Positions 28,510 through 37,177 of a DNA stretch of 64,000 bases are shown in pieces. Location: the NCBI RefSeq assembly GCF_014203365.1, contig NZ_JACHIS010000001.1:992001-1056000 (forward strand), written 5' to 3'. Position numbers and translations under genes: made by a program. Below the pieces are notes generated by a model, which did no database searches, had not been told where the DNA came from, and saw only the letters and a program-made list of their open reading frames with translations. Numbering within the stretch: position 1 is the first letter of the stretch; each line of letters begins with the position of its first letter. This DNA comes from Actinoalloteichus hymeniacidonis (lineage in GTDB: Bacteria; Actinomycetota; Actinomycetes; Mycobacteriales; Pseudonocardiaceae).

Positions 28510-28904
28510 TCTGCTTTCTCCTTCGGGTCACTCTCGTGCAGCACCGTGTTGAACAGCCCGGTCATTCGATCGGCGTCCAGACCTGCCGCGCGGGCACTGC
28601 GGATCCACTCTGCGAGCGTCCGGCGGAGTTCGTCGTGGCTGCCCTCCGGCAACGGGTTCTCGGCTTCGGCGGAGACGAAGGTCCCGCGACCGGGCCTGCC
28701 CTGGACGAGACCTTTGTTCTCCAGCTCGCGGTAGGCCTTGAGCACCGTGTTCGGATTGATCGCCAACATGCGCGCCACCCCCTTGACAGTCGGAAGTTGG
28801 TCTCCCCGGTTCAGGTAGCCGAGAGCGATCCCCTGCTCGACCTGGTGGACGAGTTGGAGATAGGGCGGCACCCCCGAACTGGGGCTGACTCTGAAATGGA
28901 TCAT
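28506..28904 (-). CDS. GntR family regulator, YtrA subfamily
   Basis: 132 residues: a winged helix (10-80: PPYLQLVHQVEQGIALGYLN, LPTVKGVARMLAINPNTVLK, RPGRGTFV) with only a short helical tail, the hallmark of the YtrA branch that controls adjacent ABC transporters. I place the start at ATG 28904 (MIHFRVSPSSG) because it overlaps the stop of the upstream small gene as ATGA; an ATG at 28916 would add four residues. It probably binds the 28-bp palindrome at 29253-29280 and represses its own operon. Confidence 0.85.
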   Translation of the reverse strand: MIHFRVSPSSGVPPYLQLVHQVEQGIALGYLNRGDQLPTVKGVARMLAINPNTVLKAYRELENKGLVQGRPGRGTFVSAEAENPLPEGSHDELRRTLAEWIRSARAAGLDADRMTGLFNTVLHESDPKEKAE

Positions 28905-29251
28905 TGCGAATCCCATTGGCCTGGCGGCCGGATCTGTTGTGGCCGGTGGTCACGGAAACCTCGGGCGATGGCTGACGGGTCCACCGCACGCCCGAGGTGA
29001 CGCTGGTACCGCGTGTCGGTGGAGCCATCCGAGCTAGGCGCCCCGGGATACCCCCGAGGATCCCGGGACACAGGTTGTCTCAGGTCGGGTACGGCGGCTG
29101 CCAGTAGCCAGCTGCCTGCGAGGCAGACCACCGCCAGCCCGATCGCCGTGCGCCGGGTCTGTTCGACCCGGCTCGCGCGGCCTGCTGACCGTGACCGGTC
29201 CGGCAGTGAGCTGCCACCTATCTCGAAGCGGACCACGATCTCCCCGATCAA
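28901..29251 (-). CDS. Small membrane protein, first gene of the YtrA-type ABC operon
   Basis: Up to 116 residues, no family recognised. A hydrophobic helix (TAIGLAVVCLAGSWLLAAAV, roughly residues 34-53) follows a basic N-terminal stretch; the rest is polar, Arg- and Pro-rich. Support for its reality: it ends in a four-base ATGA overlap with the GntR gene, the same junction used at the next two boundaries, and it begins directly after the operator palindrome. Start uncertain: TTG 29251 or GTG 29236. The TTG is almost at the edge of the operator, so a shorter protein is possible. Confidence 0.55.
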   Translation of the reverse strand: MIGEIVVRFEIGGSSLPDRSRSAGRASRVEQTRRTAIGLAVVCLAGSWLLAAAVPDLRQPVSRDPRGYPGAPSSDGSTDTRYQRHLGRAVDPSAIARGFRDHRPQQIRPPGQWDSQ

Positions 29252-29252
29252 C

Positions 29253-29280
29253 CTATTTACCTAGCATCGTAGGTAAATAG
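29253..29280. promoter_or_regulatory. Operator palindrome of the ABC transporter operon
   Basis: CTATTTACCTA-N6-TAGGTAAATAG, 11-bp perfect arms, strikingly AT-rich for this genome. It lies at the head of the GntR/ABC operon and is the expected target of its YtrA-type regulator. A minus-strand TACGAT inside it could be the -10. Confidence 0.75.
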
Positions 29281-29425
29281 TACTTACGGCCCGACGTGCT
29301 TGGGAAGGGGGTGCGCAACGGGGGAGTGAGGGCGAGAGCCGAGAAGGCGAGATGCCCAGGTCATCGGATGGATGGCGACATGGAAATCGCTGGATCCGGC
29401 GGGTGGGGTCACCGTCGGATGGTTC

Positions 29426-29470
29426 GGTGGCCGAGGTGGCCGAGGTGGCCGAGGTGGCCGAGGTGGCCGG
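29426..29470 (+). repeat. Tandem repeat, five copies of a 9-base unit
   Basis: GGTGGCCGA is repeated head to tail; four copies are perfect and the last differs by one base. It lies in the 350-base stretch (29281-29630) between the operator and the DUF3515 gene, in which I see no gene or other signal. The unit length is a multiple of three, but the frames through it look non-coding. Confidence 0.85.
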
Positions 29471-29630
29471 GCGGCAGGCCATGCCGCGAGAAGGCTGAGG
29501 GGAGTCCGGCCGGCGATGTGCGGCACCTGGCACGCAGGCCGGAGAAACGCGCGGACTCTACCGATGGCTGCCCTGACCGTGCGGCGTCAGCGTGGATGCA
29601 CTCGATCGCGTCTCGAATGCGGCGGCTACC

Positions 29631-30200
29631 TCAGTTGATCTCGATCTCCACGGCGGGCAGTGCCTCGCCGATCGCGGCGGAGGCGCCCTGCAAGGCGCCG
29701 CTGCCCGTGCCGTCGGGTGTGGTCAACGCAACGCTGACCGGCCGGTCCACGGCGGTCCAGGTCGTCGAACCCTCACCTCGGATCTCCAGCCACTGCACGC
29801 CGGACACGTCCACCAATGCCGAGGTCGACGTCAGCTCGGCGGGGGTCCCGAGGCCGCAACGCAGCACCACCGGATCGTGCTCCGCGTTGCCCCACGCGGC
29901 CGCCCCGACCGGTGCCGGGTCCATCAGCTCGCGTCGGTTCAGCGTCTGGTCTCCGGAGGACAGCTCCTCGGGAAGTGCGGCCGTGAGCGACTCACACTCG
30001 GCCGACTCGGCGTCTTCGGCCGGTACCTCGACCAACGGCAGCGGACCGGTGCGGTCGACCGCTGGTGTCGCAGCGTCGATCGAACTCTCCTCCGGTGCAT
30101 TGAGCGCCAGCACCCCGACGGCCACCGCCAATGCGAGAGGGAGTCCGATCGCCGCCACGACCAGCGGCCGTGGGGCCTTCCCCGGATCTGCTTCGGTCAT
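29631..30200 (-). CDS. DUF3515 family membrane-anchored protein
   Basis: 189 residues. One N-terminal membrane helix (about 12-34, LVVAAIGLPLALAVAVGVLA) is followed by an extracytoplasmic domain with one Cys pair (AECESLTAALP and VVLRCGLGTP), and the segment GVQWLEIRGEGSTTWTAVDR characteristic of DUF3515. Function unknown; conserved in actinobacteria near ddl and thiL. AGGAA precedes the ATG. It may share a promoter region with nothing else; the Lrp-like gene precedes it by 23 bases on the same strand. Confidence 0.85.
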   Translation of the reverse strand: MTEADPGKAPRPLVVAAIGLPLALAVAVGVLALNAPEESSIDAATPAVDRTGPLPLVEVPAEDAESAECESLTAALPEELSSGDQTLNRRELMDPAPVGAAAWGNAEHDPVVLRCGLGTPAELTSTSALVDVSGVQWLEIRGEGSTTWTAVDRPVSVALTTPDGTGSGALQGASAAIGEALPAVEIEIN

Positions 30201-30223
30201 TTCCTCATGACATCACGACCGGA

Positions 30224-30475
30224 TTAGTCGCTGTCCTTGGAGGCAAGCCGAACCACCGGGCAGGTCAGCGTGCGAGTGATGCCCGCCACGTTCTGAACCC
30301 TGGTGACGACAAGTCGGCCCAACTCATCGACAGAGGACGACTCAGCGCGCACGATGACGTCGTAGGGACCGGTGACGTCCTCTGCGGTGGTGACACCGGG
30401 AATGCTGCTGATCTCGGCAGCCACCGCAGCTGCCTTGCCGACCTCTGTTTGGATCAGGATGTATGCCTGGACCAC
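30224..30475 (-). CDS. Lrp/AsnC-type ligand-binding (RAM) domain protein
   Basis: 83 residues: only the regulator-of-amino-acid-metabolism domain (VQAYILIQTEVGKAAAVAAE, VTGPYDVIVRAES, TRTLTCPVVRL), with no DNA-binding part. Such stand-alone RAM proteins form oligomers and may modulate true Lrp factors. GAAGGGG lies nine bases before the GTG start. Divergent from thiL, with about 100 bases between. Confidence 0.88.
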   Translation of the reverse strand: MVQAYILIQTEVGKAAAVAAEISSIPGVTTAEDVTGPYDVIVRAESSSVDELGRLVVTRVQNVAGITRTLTCPVVRLASKDSD

Positions 30476-30577
30476 GGCGTGCCCCTTCGTCTGGACGGGT
30501 CTGCTCGGGGTAGGAACGTGAGCAGCAAAGTACCCCAGTTGGTGAAGTATTAGGGACTCAGACCATTGGAGGTCCAT

Positions 30578-31549
30578 TTGCACCCGGAGCCGGCGGAGCG
30601 GGACACGGTCGCCGGACTCGGCGAGTTCGGACTCATCGAACGCATCACGGCAGGGCGACCACAATCCGATGCGACGCTGCTCGGGCCCGGCGATGACGCC
30701 GCCGTCGTGGCCGCCTCGGACGGCCGGGTGGTGGCGAGCACCGACATCCTCGTCGAGGGAGTGCACTTCCGACTGGACTGGTCCAACCCACACCAGATCG
30801 GCCGCAAATCGATCGCGGTCAACCTCGCCGACATCGCGGCGATGGGCGCCACGCCCACCGGCCTGCTGGTCGGGATGGCCTGCCCCTCGGACACACCGAC
30901 CGAGGTGGTCGACGGCCTGAGCGCGGGGATGTGGGAGGAGGCGGGCTCGGTCGGAGTCGGCCTGGTCGGCGGTGACATGGCGACCGCGCACCAGATCATG
31001 ATCTCGGTGACCGCCCTCGGCGACCTGATGGGCAGGCCTGCCGTGACGCGGTCGGGCGCCAGACCCGGTGACGTCGTCGCCGTCTGCGGCAGACTGGGCT
31101 GGGCGGCAGCGGGACTGGCCGTGCTGGGCCGGGGATTCCGGTCCCCGGGAGCGGTCGTCGCCGCCCAACGGGTGCCCACCCCGCCCTATGCGGCCGGACC
31201 GGAGGCGGCCGATGCCGGCGCCACCGCGATGATCGACGTGTCGGACGGATTACTGGCCGACCTCGGTCATATCGCGGAGGCCTCTGCGGTGTCCATCGAT
31301 GTGTGGAGTGACCGCCTGGAGGTGCACCAGCGGTTGGTGGACGTCGCCTCGGCTCTGGGCGCGGACCCCCTGCACTGGGTGTTGACCGGTGGCGAGGATC
31401 ACGCTCTGGCCGCGACCTTTCCGGCCGAGGCGGTGCTGCCCGCCGAGTGGCGGGCGATCGGCACGGTCAACACCGGCAGCCTGATCACCGTCGACGGCCG
31501 CATCTACGACGGGCCCACCGGCTGGGAACACTGGCGGCATCCGGGCTGA
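30578..31549 (+). CDS. thiL: Thiamine-monophosphate kinase
   Basis: Final step of thiamine diphosphate synthesis. 323 residues, PurM-like fold: GEFGLIERI, LLGPGDDAAVV (metal site), DILVEGVHFRLDWS, GGDMATAHQIMISVTALG and MIDVSDGLLADLGH. Start is TTG 30578 because TGGAGG ends five bases before it; a TTG at 30566 overlaps that site. Confidence 0.93.
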   Translation: MHPEPAERDTVAGLGEFGLIERITAGRPQSDATLLGPGDDAAVVAASDGRVVASTDILVEGVHFRLDWSNPHQIGRKSIAVNLADIAAMGATPTGLLVGMACPSDTPTEVVDGLSAGMWEEAGSVGVGLVGGDMATAHQIMISVTALGDLMGRPAVTRSGARPGDVVAVCGRLGWAAAGLAVLGRGFRSPGAVVAAQRVPTPPYAAGPEAADAGATAMIDVSDGLLADLGHIAEASAVSIDVWSDRLEVHQRLVDVASALGADPLHWVLTGGEDHALAATFPAEAVLPAEWRAIGTVNTGSLITVDGRIYDGPTGWEHWRHPG

Positions 31550-31686
31550 GCGCACCGTATCGTCCGGAAGGTCCGAATCCGCCTGTTGCGGCCGCGGCGG
31601 CCGAGGCCGTGCCGCGTCGAAATCGAGCTGAGCGACTGCCCACAACCGCTGGCTCGGCGCCGCACCTGGTCAGTAGCCTGCCCAGC

Positions 31687-32235
31687 ATGGATCTGCGCAT
31701 CACTCCCTTCGACCACCCGGACTCGGAGCGGTTGATCGCCGAGGTGCAGCAGGAGTACGTGCAGCGCTATGGCGACGAGGACGCCACGCCGGTAGCCCCC
31801 GAGCAGTTCGCACCGCCGCACGGGCTCTTCGTGATCGGCTATCTCGACGGCAGGCCGGTGGCCACCGGCGGCTGGCGTCGAGTGGTCGTCGGCGAGGACG
31901 GGATGGACGACGGCCATCTGCGGACCGGGGACGTCGAGTTGAAGCGGATGTATGTGGCCGAGGGCTTTCGCGGCCGTGGGCTGGCCCGCCGCACCCTGGC
32001 CTTCCTGGAACAGGCGGCCGCAGACGCCGGTTATCGACGCATCATCCTGGAGACGGGCGACGCGCAGCCGGAGGCGGTCGCGCTGTACGGCTCGTCGGGC
32101 TACCACCCGCTGCCGAAGTACGGCCACTACCGCGATGACGTGCGGAGTCTGTGCTTCGGCAAGGTCCTCGACGCTGTGGCGACACCGGGTCCGGCGGCCG
32201 GCGAGACCGCCATCGCGGAGGCCGTTCGAAATTAG
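31687..32235 (+). CDS. GNAT family N-acetyltransferase
   Basis: 182 residues with a single acetyl-CoA binding domain: VELKRMYVAEGFRGRGLARR contains the R/Q-x-x-G-x-G/A pyrophosphate loop, followed by YRRIILETGDAQPEAVALYG and the YHPLPKYGHYRDD end. Substrate not inferable. TAGCCT at 31674-31679 ends seven bases before the ATG: probable leaderless start. Confidence 0.85.
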   Translation: MDLRITPFDHPDSERLIAEVQQEYVQRYGDEDATPVAPEQFAPPHGLFVIGYLDGRPVATGGWRRVVVGEDGMDDGHLRTGDVELKRMYVAEGFRGRGLARRTLAFLEQAAADAGYRRIILETGDAQPEAVALYGSSGYHPLPKYGHYRDDVRSLCFGKVLDAVATPGPAAGETAIAEAVRN

Positions 32236-32330
32236 TTGATCGGCGGCTTCGGGCGTCGATCGACTCCGAAGGCCGTGTGCGACTCGACCGGCTGCGGCCG
32301 GTGTGCCCCCACGATGAGGAGGAACCGCCG

Positions 32331-32855
32331 ATGGCGATCTACGCGCTGGACGAGTGGGAGCCACGTATCCATCCGGATGCCTACGTCCATCCGGATGCGA
32401 CGGTGATCGGTCGGGTCGTCATCGGGGCGAACTCCACGGTCTGGCCGCAGGCCGTGTTGCGTGGGGACTACGGATTCATCGAGGTCGGCGAGCGAACCAG
32501 CGTGCAGGATGGCTCGATCATTCATTGCACCGAACAGCACGCCACCGTGATCGGCTCGGACTGCGTGCTCGGCCACGCCGTCCACGTCGAGGGCGCGACG
32601 GTGGCCGACCACTGCCTGATCGGTTCGGGGTCCGTAGTGCTCAACGGCGTCGTGGTCGAGGAGGGGGCGGTGGTCGGTGCGGGCGCGGTCGTTGCCTTCG
32701 GCACGAGGATCCCGGCCCGTGCGATGGCGCTGGGCGTGCCCGCCCGGATCCGGGAGGGCTACCAGGTTCCCGAGGGCGCGTGGCAGGGCAACGTGGACCG
32801 CTATGTCGCCAACGGCCTGCGGTACAAGACGGGACTGCGCAGGCTCGACGGCTGA
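32331..32855 (+). CDS. Gamma-carbonic anhydrase family protein
   Basis: 174 residues of left-handed parallel beta-helix. Hexapeptide repeats run from about 22 to 135, with the His pattern of zinc sites (IIHCTEQH, LGHAVHVEG) seen in the YrdA/CaiE/gamma-CA group. Many such proteins bind zinc; carbonic anhydrase activity varies. GAGGAGGAA lies seven bases before the ATG. Confidence 0.88.
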   Translation: MAIYALDEWEPRIHPDAYVHPDATVIGRVVIGANSTVWPQAVLRGDYGFIEVGERTSVQDGSIIHCTEQHATVIGSDCVLGHAVHVEGATVADHCLIGSGSVVLNGVVVEEGAVVGAGAVVAFGTRIPARAMALGVPARIREGYQVPEGAWQGNVDRYVANGLRYKTGLRRLDG

Positions 32856-33181
32856 CATCTCGCCGAGTCGGGTAGGCCGCCTGCGCCTGCTTGTGCCCCT
32901 GAACGGCTCACTCGTTGCCCGAGTTGATCGCGCTGGGGGAATGGGTGGTGAGCATTCTCGCCCGCAGCGCAGCGGCGGCAGGGGATGCGATCGTCGCCAG
33001 TCCTGGCCGAATACCGTGCGGCGCGTGTGTGACCGGGTCGCGCCCGCACTCGCACTCGCTGTTCGAGTCCGCTCGCGGTACGGCGCGCCTGGGAAATGGC
33101 CTTCGAGTGGTTTCCGATCACTGGGTGGGATCCTTTTCCGCAATTGATAGTGATTACTCACTTCAAAGATGAGGATTTCTA
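32856..33181. other. Intergenic stretch without a recognised gene
   Basis: 326 bases. The last 50 (33130-33180) are AT-rich and should hold the promoter of the DUF2306 gene, with GAGGA at 33171-33175 as its ribosome site. I see no conserved motif or hairpin in the rest. Confidence 0.6.
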
Positions 33182-33913
33182 ATGAACGCCGTGCCGAAGA
33201 CCATCCGCCGCCGGACCTGGTGGGTCCTCTGGAGCCTGCTGGCCGCCACCGCCATCGCCACCTCCGGTCTCGCCGTGCCGCCTTATCTGACCGGCGACCC
33301 CACCGACAGCACGATGTCGTTGAATCCGGATGTCGCGGCGCACTATCTCTCGATCATCGTGCATGCGGTCCCGGGTGGCCTGGCGCTGATCATCGGCCCG
33401 TTCCAGTTCGTCGGAGGACTGCGAGCCCGTTATCCGAAGCTGCATCGAATCGCGGGCCGCGTCTACCTGGTCTGTGTTGTCTGGGCGGCGCTCGCCAGCC
33501 TGGTCGCAGCGGTCTTCTCGATCAGCGGCCTTGCCGCGCAGATGGCGTTCGTCATCCTGGCCGCCGCGTGGACCTACACCGGGGTACAGGCGTACCGGGC
33601 GATCCGCCGGGGCGAGGTGGCACTGCATCGCACCTGGATGATCCGCAACTACGCGCTCACCTTCGCCGCCGTGACGCTGCGGGTCTACCTCGGCGTCGGT
33701 CTCCTGCTGCAGGGGGCATTCCCGTCCCTGACCTTCTCCGAGGTCTACACCGCGAGCGCCTGGACCTCGTTCGTGCTCAATGCGTTGGTGGCCGAGTACT
33801 TCATCGTGCAGCGGACGCTGCGCCCGCGAGCTCGGCATGGGCGTGCCGACGCCGAGGACAGCGGACCGACCGCCGTGGCGGTCGTGGGCGCGACGGCGGG
33901 ACAGCGGGCCTGA
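33182..33913 (+). CDS. DUF2306 family membrane protein
   Basis: 243 residues with about seven hydrophobic segments (near 14-33, 54-78, 95-116, 120-140, 158-185, 195-215). The GPFQFVGGLRARYPKLHRIAGRVYLV and EVALHRTWMIRNYALTFAAV regions carry the conserved His residues that may ligate haem or metal in this family. No known function. GAGGA six bases before the ATG. Stands alone between divergent promoters. Confidence 0.82.
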   Translation: MNAVPKTIRRRTWWVLWSLLAATAIATSGLAVPPYLTGDPTDSTMSLNPDVAAHYLSIIVHAVPGGLALIIGPFQFVGGLRARYPKLHRIAGRVYLVCVVWAALASLVAAVFSISGLAAQMAFVILAAAWTYTGVQAYRAIRRGEVALHRTWMIRNYALTFAAVTLRVYLGVGLLLQGAFPSLTFSEVYTASAWTSFVLNALVAEYFIVQRTLRPRARHGRADAEDSGPTAVAVVGATAGQRA

Positions 33914-34094
33914 GCGAACCGGCCGAGGTGTGCGCCGGGCGCGTCCAACAGCCGGGGAGACCCGAGCAGGGGGGGCTCACCCTGGTTCGGGCCGGTTCGG
34001 CCAGCGATGCCTACGAAGCGCCACCGACTGTCGCGGCGCACTGCGATGGGGTTACTCGATCACCTGTCGGTAGGGATCGCTATTGTCGCTTTCC

Positions 34095-34772
34095 GTGACC
34101 GCACGTCCTTTGACGGAAATCATGGAACCCGGCTGGGCCAAGGCAATGGAGCCGGTGGCCGAGCAGATCGCGAGCATGGGCGACTTCCTGCGCGCCGAGA
34201 TCGCGGCGGGCCGCACCTATCTGCCTGCGGGAGAACACGTACTCCGGGCCTTCACCCAGCCGTTCGACGACGTGCGGGTGTTGATCGTCGGGCAGGACCC
34301 GTATCCCCGGCCCGGCCATGCCGTCGGCTTCAGCTTCTCGGTGGCGCCCGATGTCCGGCCGCTGCCGCCGAGCCTGGTCAACATCTTCAAGGAGTACTCG
34401 GAGGATCTGGGGCATCCGATACCCGCGACGGGGGACCTCACTCCGTGGGCCGACCATGGCGTGCTGCTGCTCAACCGCGTGCTCACCCTGCAGACCGGGA
34501 AGTCCGACTCGCACAAGGGCAAGGGCTGGGAGGCCGTCACCGAGCAGGCGATCAAGGCCCTCGCCGCCCGAGGCGGCCCGTTGGTCTCCATCCTGTGGGG
34601 GCGCAATGCCCGCAATCTGGCGCCGTTGATGCCGGGCGTGCCCTGTATCGAGTCGGCGCACCCCAGCCCGATGGCCGCGCGCGGCGGATTCTTCGGTTCT
34701 CGTCCGTTCAGCCGTGCCAACGCGCTGCTGGCTGAGCAGGGCGGTCAGCCGGTCGACTGGAAGCTGCCCTGA
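34095..34772 (+). CDS. ung: Uracil-DNA glycosylase
   Basis: Family 1 UDG that excises uracil from DNA. 225 residues: water-activating loop GQDPYP (catalytic Asp at 68), [23 protein letters not shown] and the [18 protein letters not shown] loop. GTG 34095 is chosen since TATTGT (34081-34086) ends eight bases before it, pointing to a leaderless message; a TTG at 34083 overlaps that box. Closed by a 9-bp GC hairpin. Confidence 0.95.
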   Translation: MTARPLTEIMEPGWAKAMEPVAEQIASMGDFLRAEIAAGRTYLPAGEHVLRAFTQPFDDVRVLIVGQDPYPRPGHAVGFSFSVAPDVRPLPPSLVNIFKEYSEDLGHPIPATGDLTPWADHGVLLLNRVLTLQTGKSDSHKGKGWEAVTEQAIKALAARGGPLVSILWGRNARNLAPLMPGVPCIESAHPSPMAARGGFFGSRPFSRANALLAEQGGQPVDWKLP

Positions 34773-34788
34773 CCACTCCTTGCGTGCC

Positions 34789-34820
34789 GAACCCCCGTTC
34801 CCGAGTCGGAGCGGGGGTTC
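34789..34820 (+). terminator. Terminator hairpin after ung
   Basis: GAACCCCCG and CGGGGGTTC form a 9-bp stem; the 3' arm runs into TTCCTCG. It lies 16 bases after the ung stop. Confidence 0.65.
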
Positions 34821-34852
34821 CTCGCTTCGAGGGGCGTCGCCAACACAGCAGA

Positions 34853-34881
34853 AAGCCCGAGGAGAGATTCTCCCCGGGCTT
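34853..34881 (-). terminator. Terminator hairpin after rpmB
   Basis: On the minus strand AAGCCCGGGGAG pairs with CTCCTCGGGCTT (12 bp with one G-U) around a five-base loop, 40 bases beyond the rpmB stop. Confidence 0.65.
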
Positions 34882-34921
34882 CGCTCGGTGCTTGTGCCCC
34901 GAAGGCGCCTACGGCGTGGTG

Positions 34922-35113
34922 TCAGCCTCGGACGACCTTGCCTGCCTTGAGGCAGGAGGTGCACACGTTCATGCGCTTGCGCTGGGACAGACCGATCTTG
35001 GCGTGCACGGTCTGAATGTTCGGGTTCCACCGCCGGTTGGTACGGCGGTGCGAGTGCGAGACAGACTTGCCGAAGCCCGGCCCCTTTGCGCAGACGTCGC
35101 AGACGGCAGCCAC
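34922..35113 (-). CDS. rpmB: Large ribosomal subunit protein bL28 (zinc-binding form)
   Basis: 63 residues beginning with [20 protein letters not shown] read from a GTG, and ending [16 protein letters not shown]. The two CxxC pairs make this the C+ (zinc) form. A GTG at 35122 would add three residues, but AAGGGG about eight bases before 35113 favours the shorter start. Divergent from the DAK2 gene, as elsewhere in actinobacteria. Confidence 0.93.
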   Translation of the reverse strand: MAAVCDVCAKGPGFGKSVSHSHRRTNRRWNPNIQTVHAKIGLSQRKRMNVCTSCLKAGKVVRG

Positions 35114-35388
35114 GTCAGTCACCCCTTACGTTTGTGATCAATCACGGGCATCCAGTGCCACGGACGGGCACCAAGACGCCGACATGAGAGCCCGGGCCGG
35201 CCGGGCGACTTCGAAAGGGTAGCCGCTTGTGCATCCCGGTTCCAAACCGGGTGCCGGCGGTAGTGTTATCCGAGCACCCGGCCTGCTGGCACAGGCGGGT
35301 CCGCACTATGACGAGCTAGCGGACATCGAGACGTTGATCCGGCCTCGCGAGCGGACCGCGACGACCCCGAGGCGACAGGAGACGGTTG

Positions 35389-37140
35389 GTGTTGCAGGCA
35401 TTGGACGCCGATGCGGTCAGCCGATGGGCCGATACCTGCGTGGCCGATCTGGAGGCCAACCGCGAGGAGATCGACCGGATCAACGTCTACCCGGTCGCGG
35501 ATGCCGATACCGGCAGCAACCTGCTGCACACCATGCGATCGGCCTTGGACTCGCTGCGACGTGCGCCCGCCGAGGTCACCTCTGCGGTGGGCGGTGCGAT
35601 CAGTGCCCTGGCCAAGGGCGCGCTGACCGGGGCCAGGGGCAACTCGGGGGTCATCCTCTCCCAGGTGTTGCGGGGCCTCGCCGAGACGGTGCAGGGCGCG
35701 TCCTCGTTCACCGGCGTGGCGTTGCGGGCCGCACTGTCCCGCGCGGACGAACTGGCCACGGCCGCCGTCGCGCGACCGGTTCCCGGCACGGTGCTGTCCG
35801 TGCTGCACGCCGCCGCGCAGGCGGCCGGGGAGACCGAGTCCGACTCGCTGCCCGTGGTGGCCGCCGCCGCCCTCGATGCTGCGGAGCGAGCCCTCGACCG
35901 GACCCCGGACCAGCTGGCGGTGCTGGCCAGGGCCGGGGTCGTGGACGCGGGCGGTCGGGGCCTGGTCGTGCTGTTGGAGGCGCTGTCCTCGGTGGTGGGC
36001 GGCGGATCGGATCGCGACACGGGCACCAGGGCCGCGACCGGTGGCACCGCAGGCGGACCGGCGGCCGAGCCGCCTTCTGCAACGGCCGCGGGCGAGGTGG
36101 CCGGCGCGTCCGGTCCCGCCTACGAGGTGATGTACCTGCTGTCCGACACGGATGCCGACCGGGCCGACGAGCTGCGCGGCATCCTCGACGAGCTCGGCGA
36201 CTCGGTATCGGTGGCAGGCGACGGCGCCGGTCTGTGGTCGGTCCATGTGCACTGCGACGACATCGGTTTCGCCATCGAGGCCGGCGTCCAACGCGGCAGG
36301 CCGCACGACATCAGGGTGCTGCGGTTCGCCGACGCCGCCTCGCCCTCGGAGGGACCGAGCCCGACCGGTCCCCGTCAGGCCGATCCCACGCAGGCCGATC
36401 CCACCGCCGTGGGAGCACCGGCCGACCAGCTCAGATCCTGCTCGCCACCGATCAAGAGCCCTGCCGCGCCGAGCAACCTGCGGGCCGTGGTGGCGATGGC
36501 GGGCAGCGCGCCACTGGCCGAGCTTCTCTCCGAGGAGGGCGCCTCGGTGCTGCAACCGGATCCCGAACCGGGCACCGACCGAATGGCCGAGCTGTTGGCC
36601 GTCATCCGAGACACCCGGGCGCGACACGTCTGCCTGCTGCCCGACGGGCCCGCGTCGCTCGACATCGCCGAACAGGCCGCGGGCCTGGCCCGCGATGGCG
36701 GCCAGGACGTGGTGGTCGTCCCCGTCCTGTCCCCGGTGCAGGGTCTGGCCGCCCTGGCCGTGCACGATCCGCGCCGCCGACCGGCGGCGGACTGCGTCGC
36801 GATGGCCGAGGCTGCCGCCGCCACCCGCAGAGGCGAGGTGGTGATAGCGGACAACACCGCCCTGACCTGGGTCGGGAGGTGCGAACCCGGCGATGCGCTC
36901 GGTCTGATCGACGGCGAGGTGGTGATCATCGGTGCGGACCCGATCCGGACAGCGTCAGACCTTCTTGATCGGATGCTGTCTGTCGGCGGCGAGCTGGTCA
37001 CCATCCTGCTGGGCGCGGACGCACCAGACGGGCTGCTCACGGCCCTGTCCGAGCGGCTCCGCCGTGCTCACCCGGAGGTGGACCTGACCTCCTTCGACGG
37101 CGAGCTGCCCGCCACCGTGTTGTTGCTGGGAGTGGAGTGA
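35389..37140 (+). CDS. DAK2 domain / DegV-fold fatty acid kinase-like protein
   Basis: 583 residues. The N-terminal DAK2 kinase domain (5-200) has INVYPVADADTGSN with the metal/ATP Asp residues, GARGNSGVILSQVLRG, and VVDAGGRGLV. The middle and C-terminal parts (240-310 and 360-583) match the FakA-like/YloV architecture, which phosphorylates fatty acids with a FakB partner. A variable Thr/Ala/Gly-rich linker sits at about 205-240. CAGGAGA supports GTG 35389 (TTG 35386 is an alternative). recG starts 37 bases after its stop, so the two are probably one operon. Confidence 0.87.
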   Translation: MLQALDADAVSRWADTCVADLEANREEIDRINVYPVADADTGSNLLHTMRSALDSLRRAPAEVTSAVGGAISALAKGALTGARGNSGVILSQVLRGLAETVQGASSFTGVALRAALSRADELATAAVARPVPGTVLSVLHAAAQAAGETESDSLPVVAAAALDAAERALDRTPDQLAVLARAGVVDAGGRGLVVLLEALSSVVGGGSDRDTGTRAATGGTAGGPAAEPPSATAAGEVAGASGPAYEVMYLLSDTDADRADELRGILDELGDSVSVAGDGAGLWSVHVHCDDIGFAIEAGVQRGRPHDIRVLRFADAASPSEGPSPTGPRQADPTQADPTAVGAPADQLRSCSPPIKSPAAPSNLRAVVAMAGSAPLAELLSEEGASVLQPDPEPGTDRMAELLAVIRDTRARHVCLLPDGPASLDIAEQAAGLARDGGQDVVVVPVLSPVQGLAALAVHDPRRRPAADCVAMAEAAAATRRGEVVIADNTALTWVGRCEPGDALGLIDGEVVIIGADPIRTASDLLDRMLSVGGELVTILLGADAPDGLLTALSERLRRAHPEVDLTSFDGELPATVLLLGVE

Positions 37141-37177
37141 ATGGAACCGATCCCGACCCGAGCGGGGGCCCATCAGC

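Noticed and set aside
29261-29638. Short frames through the 9-base tandem repeat (Pro-Arg or Gly-Arg repeats)
   Set aside because: The repeats arise from the tandem unit, there is no ribosome site, and the flanking parts have no protein-like pattern.
35225-35265. Possible tRNA 3' half: CCCGG-TTCCAAA-CCGGG looks like a T-arm
   Set aside because: No matching acceptor, D or anticodon stem could be built in the preceding 60 bases; it is more likely a chance hairpin before the DAK2 gene.
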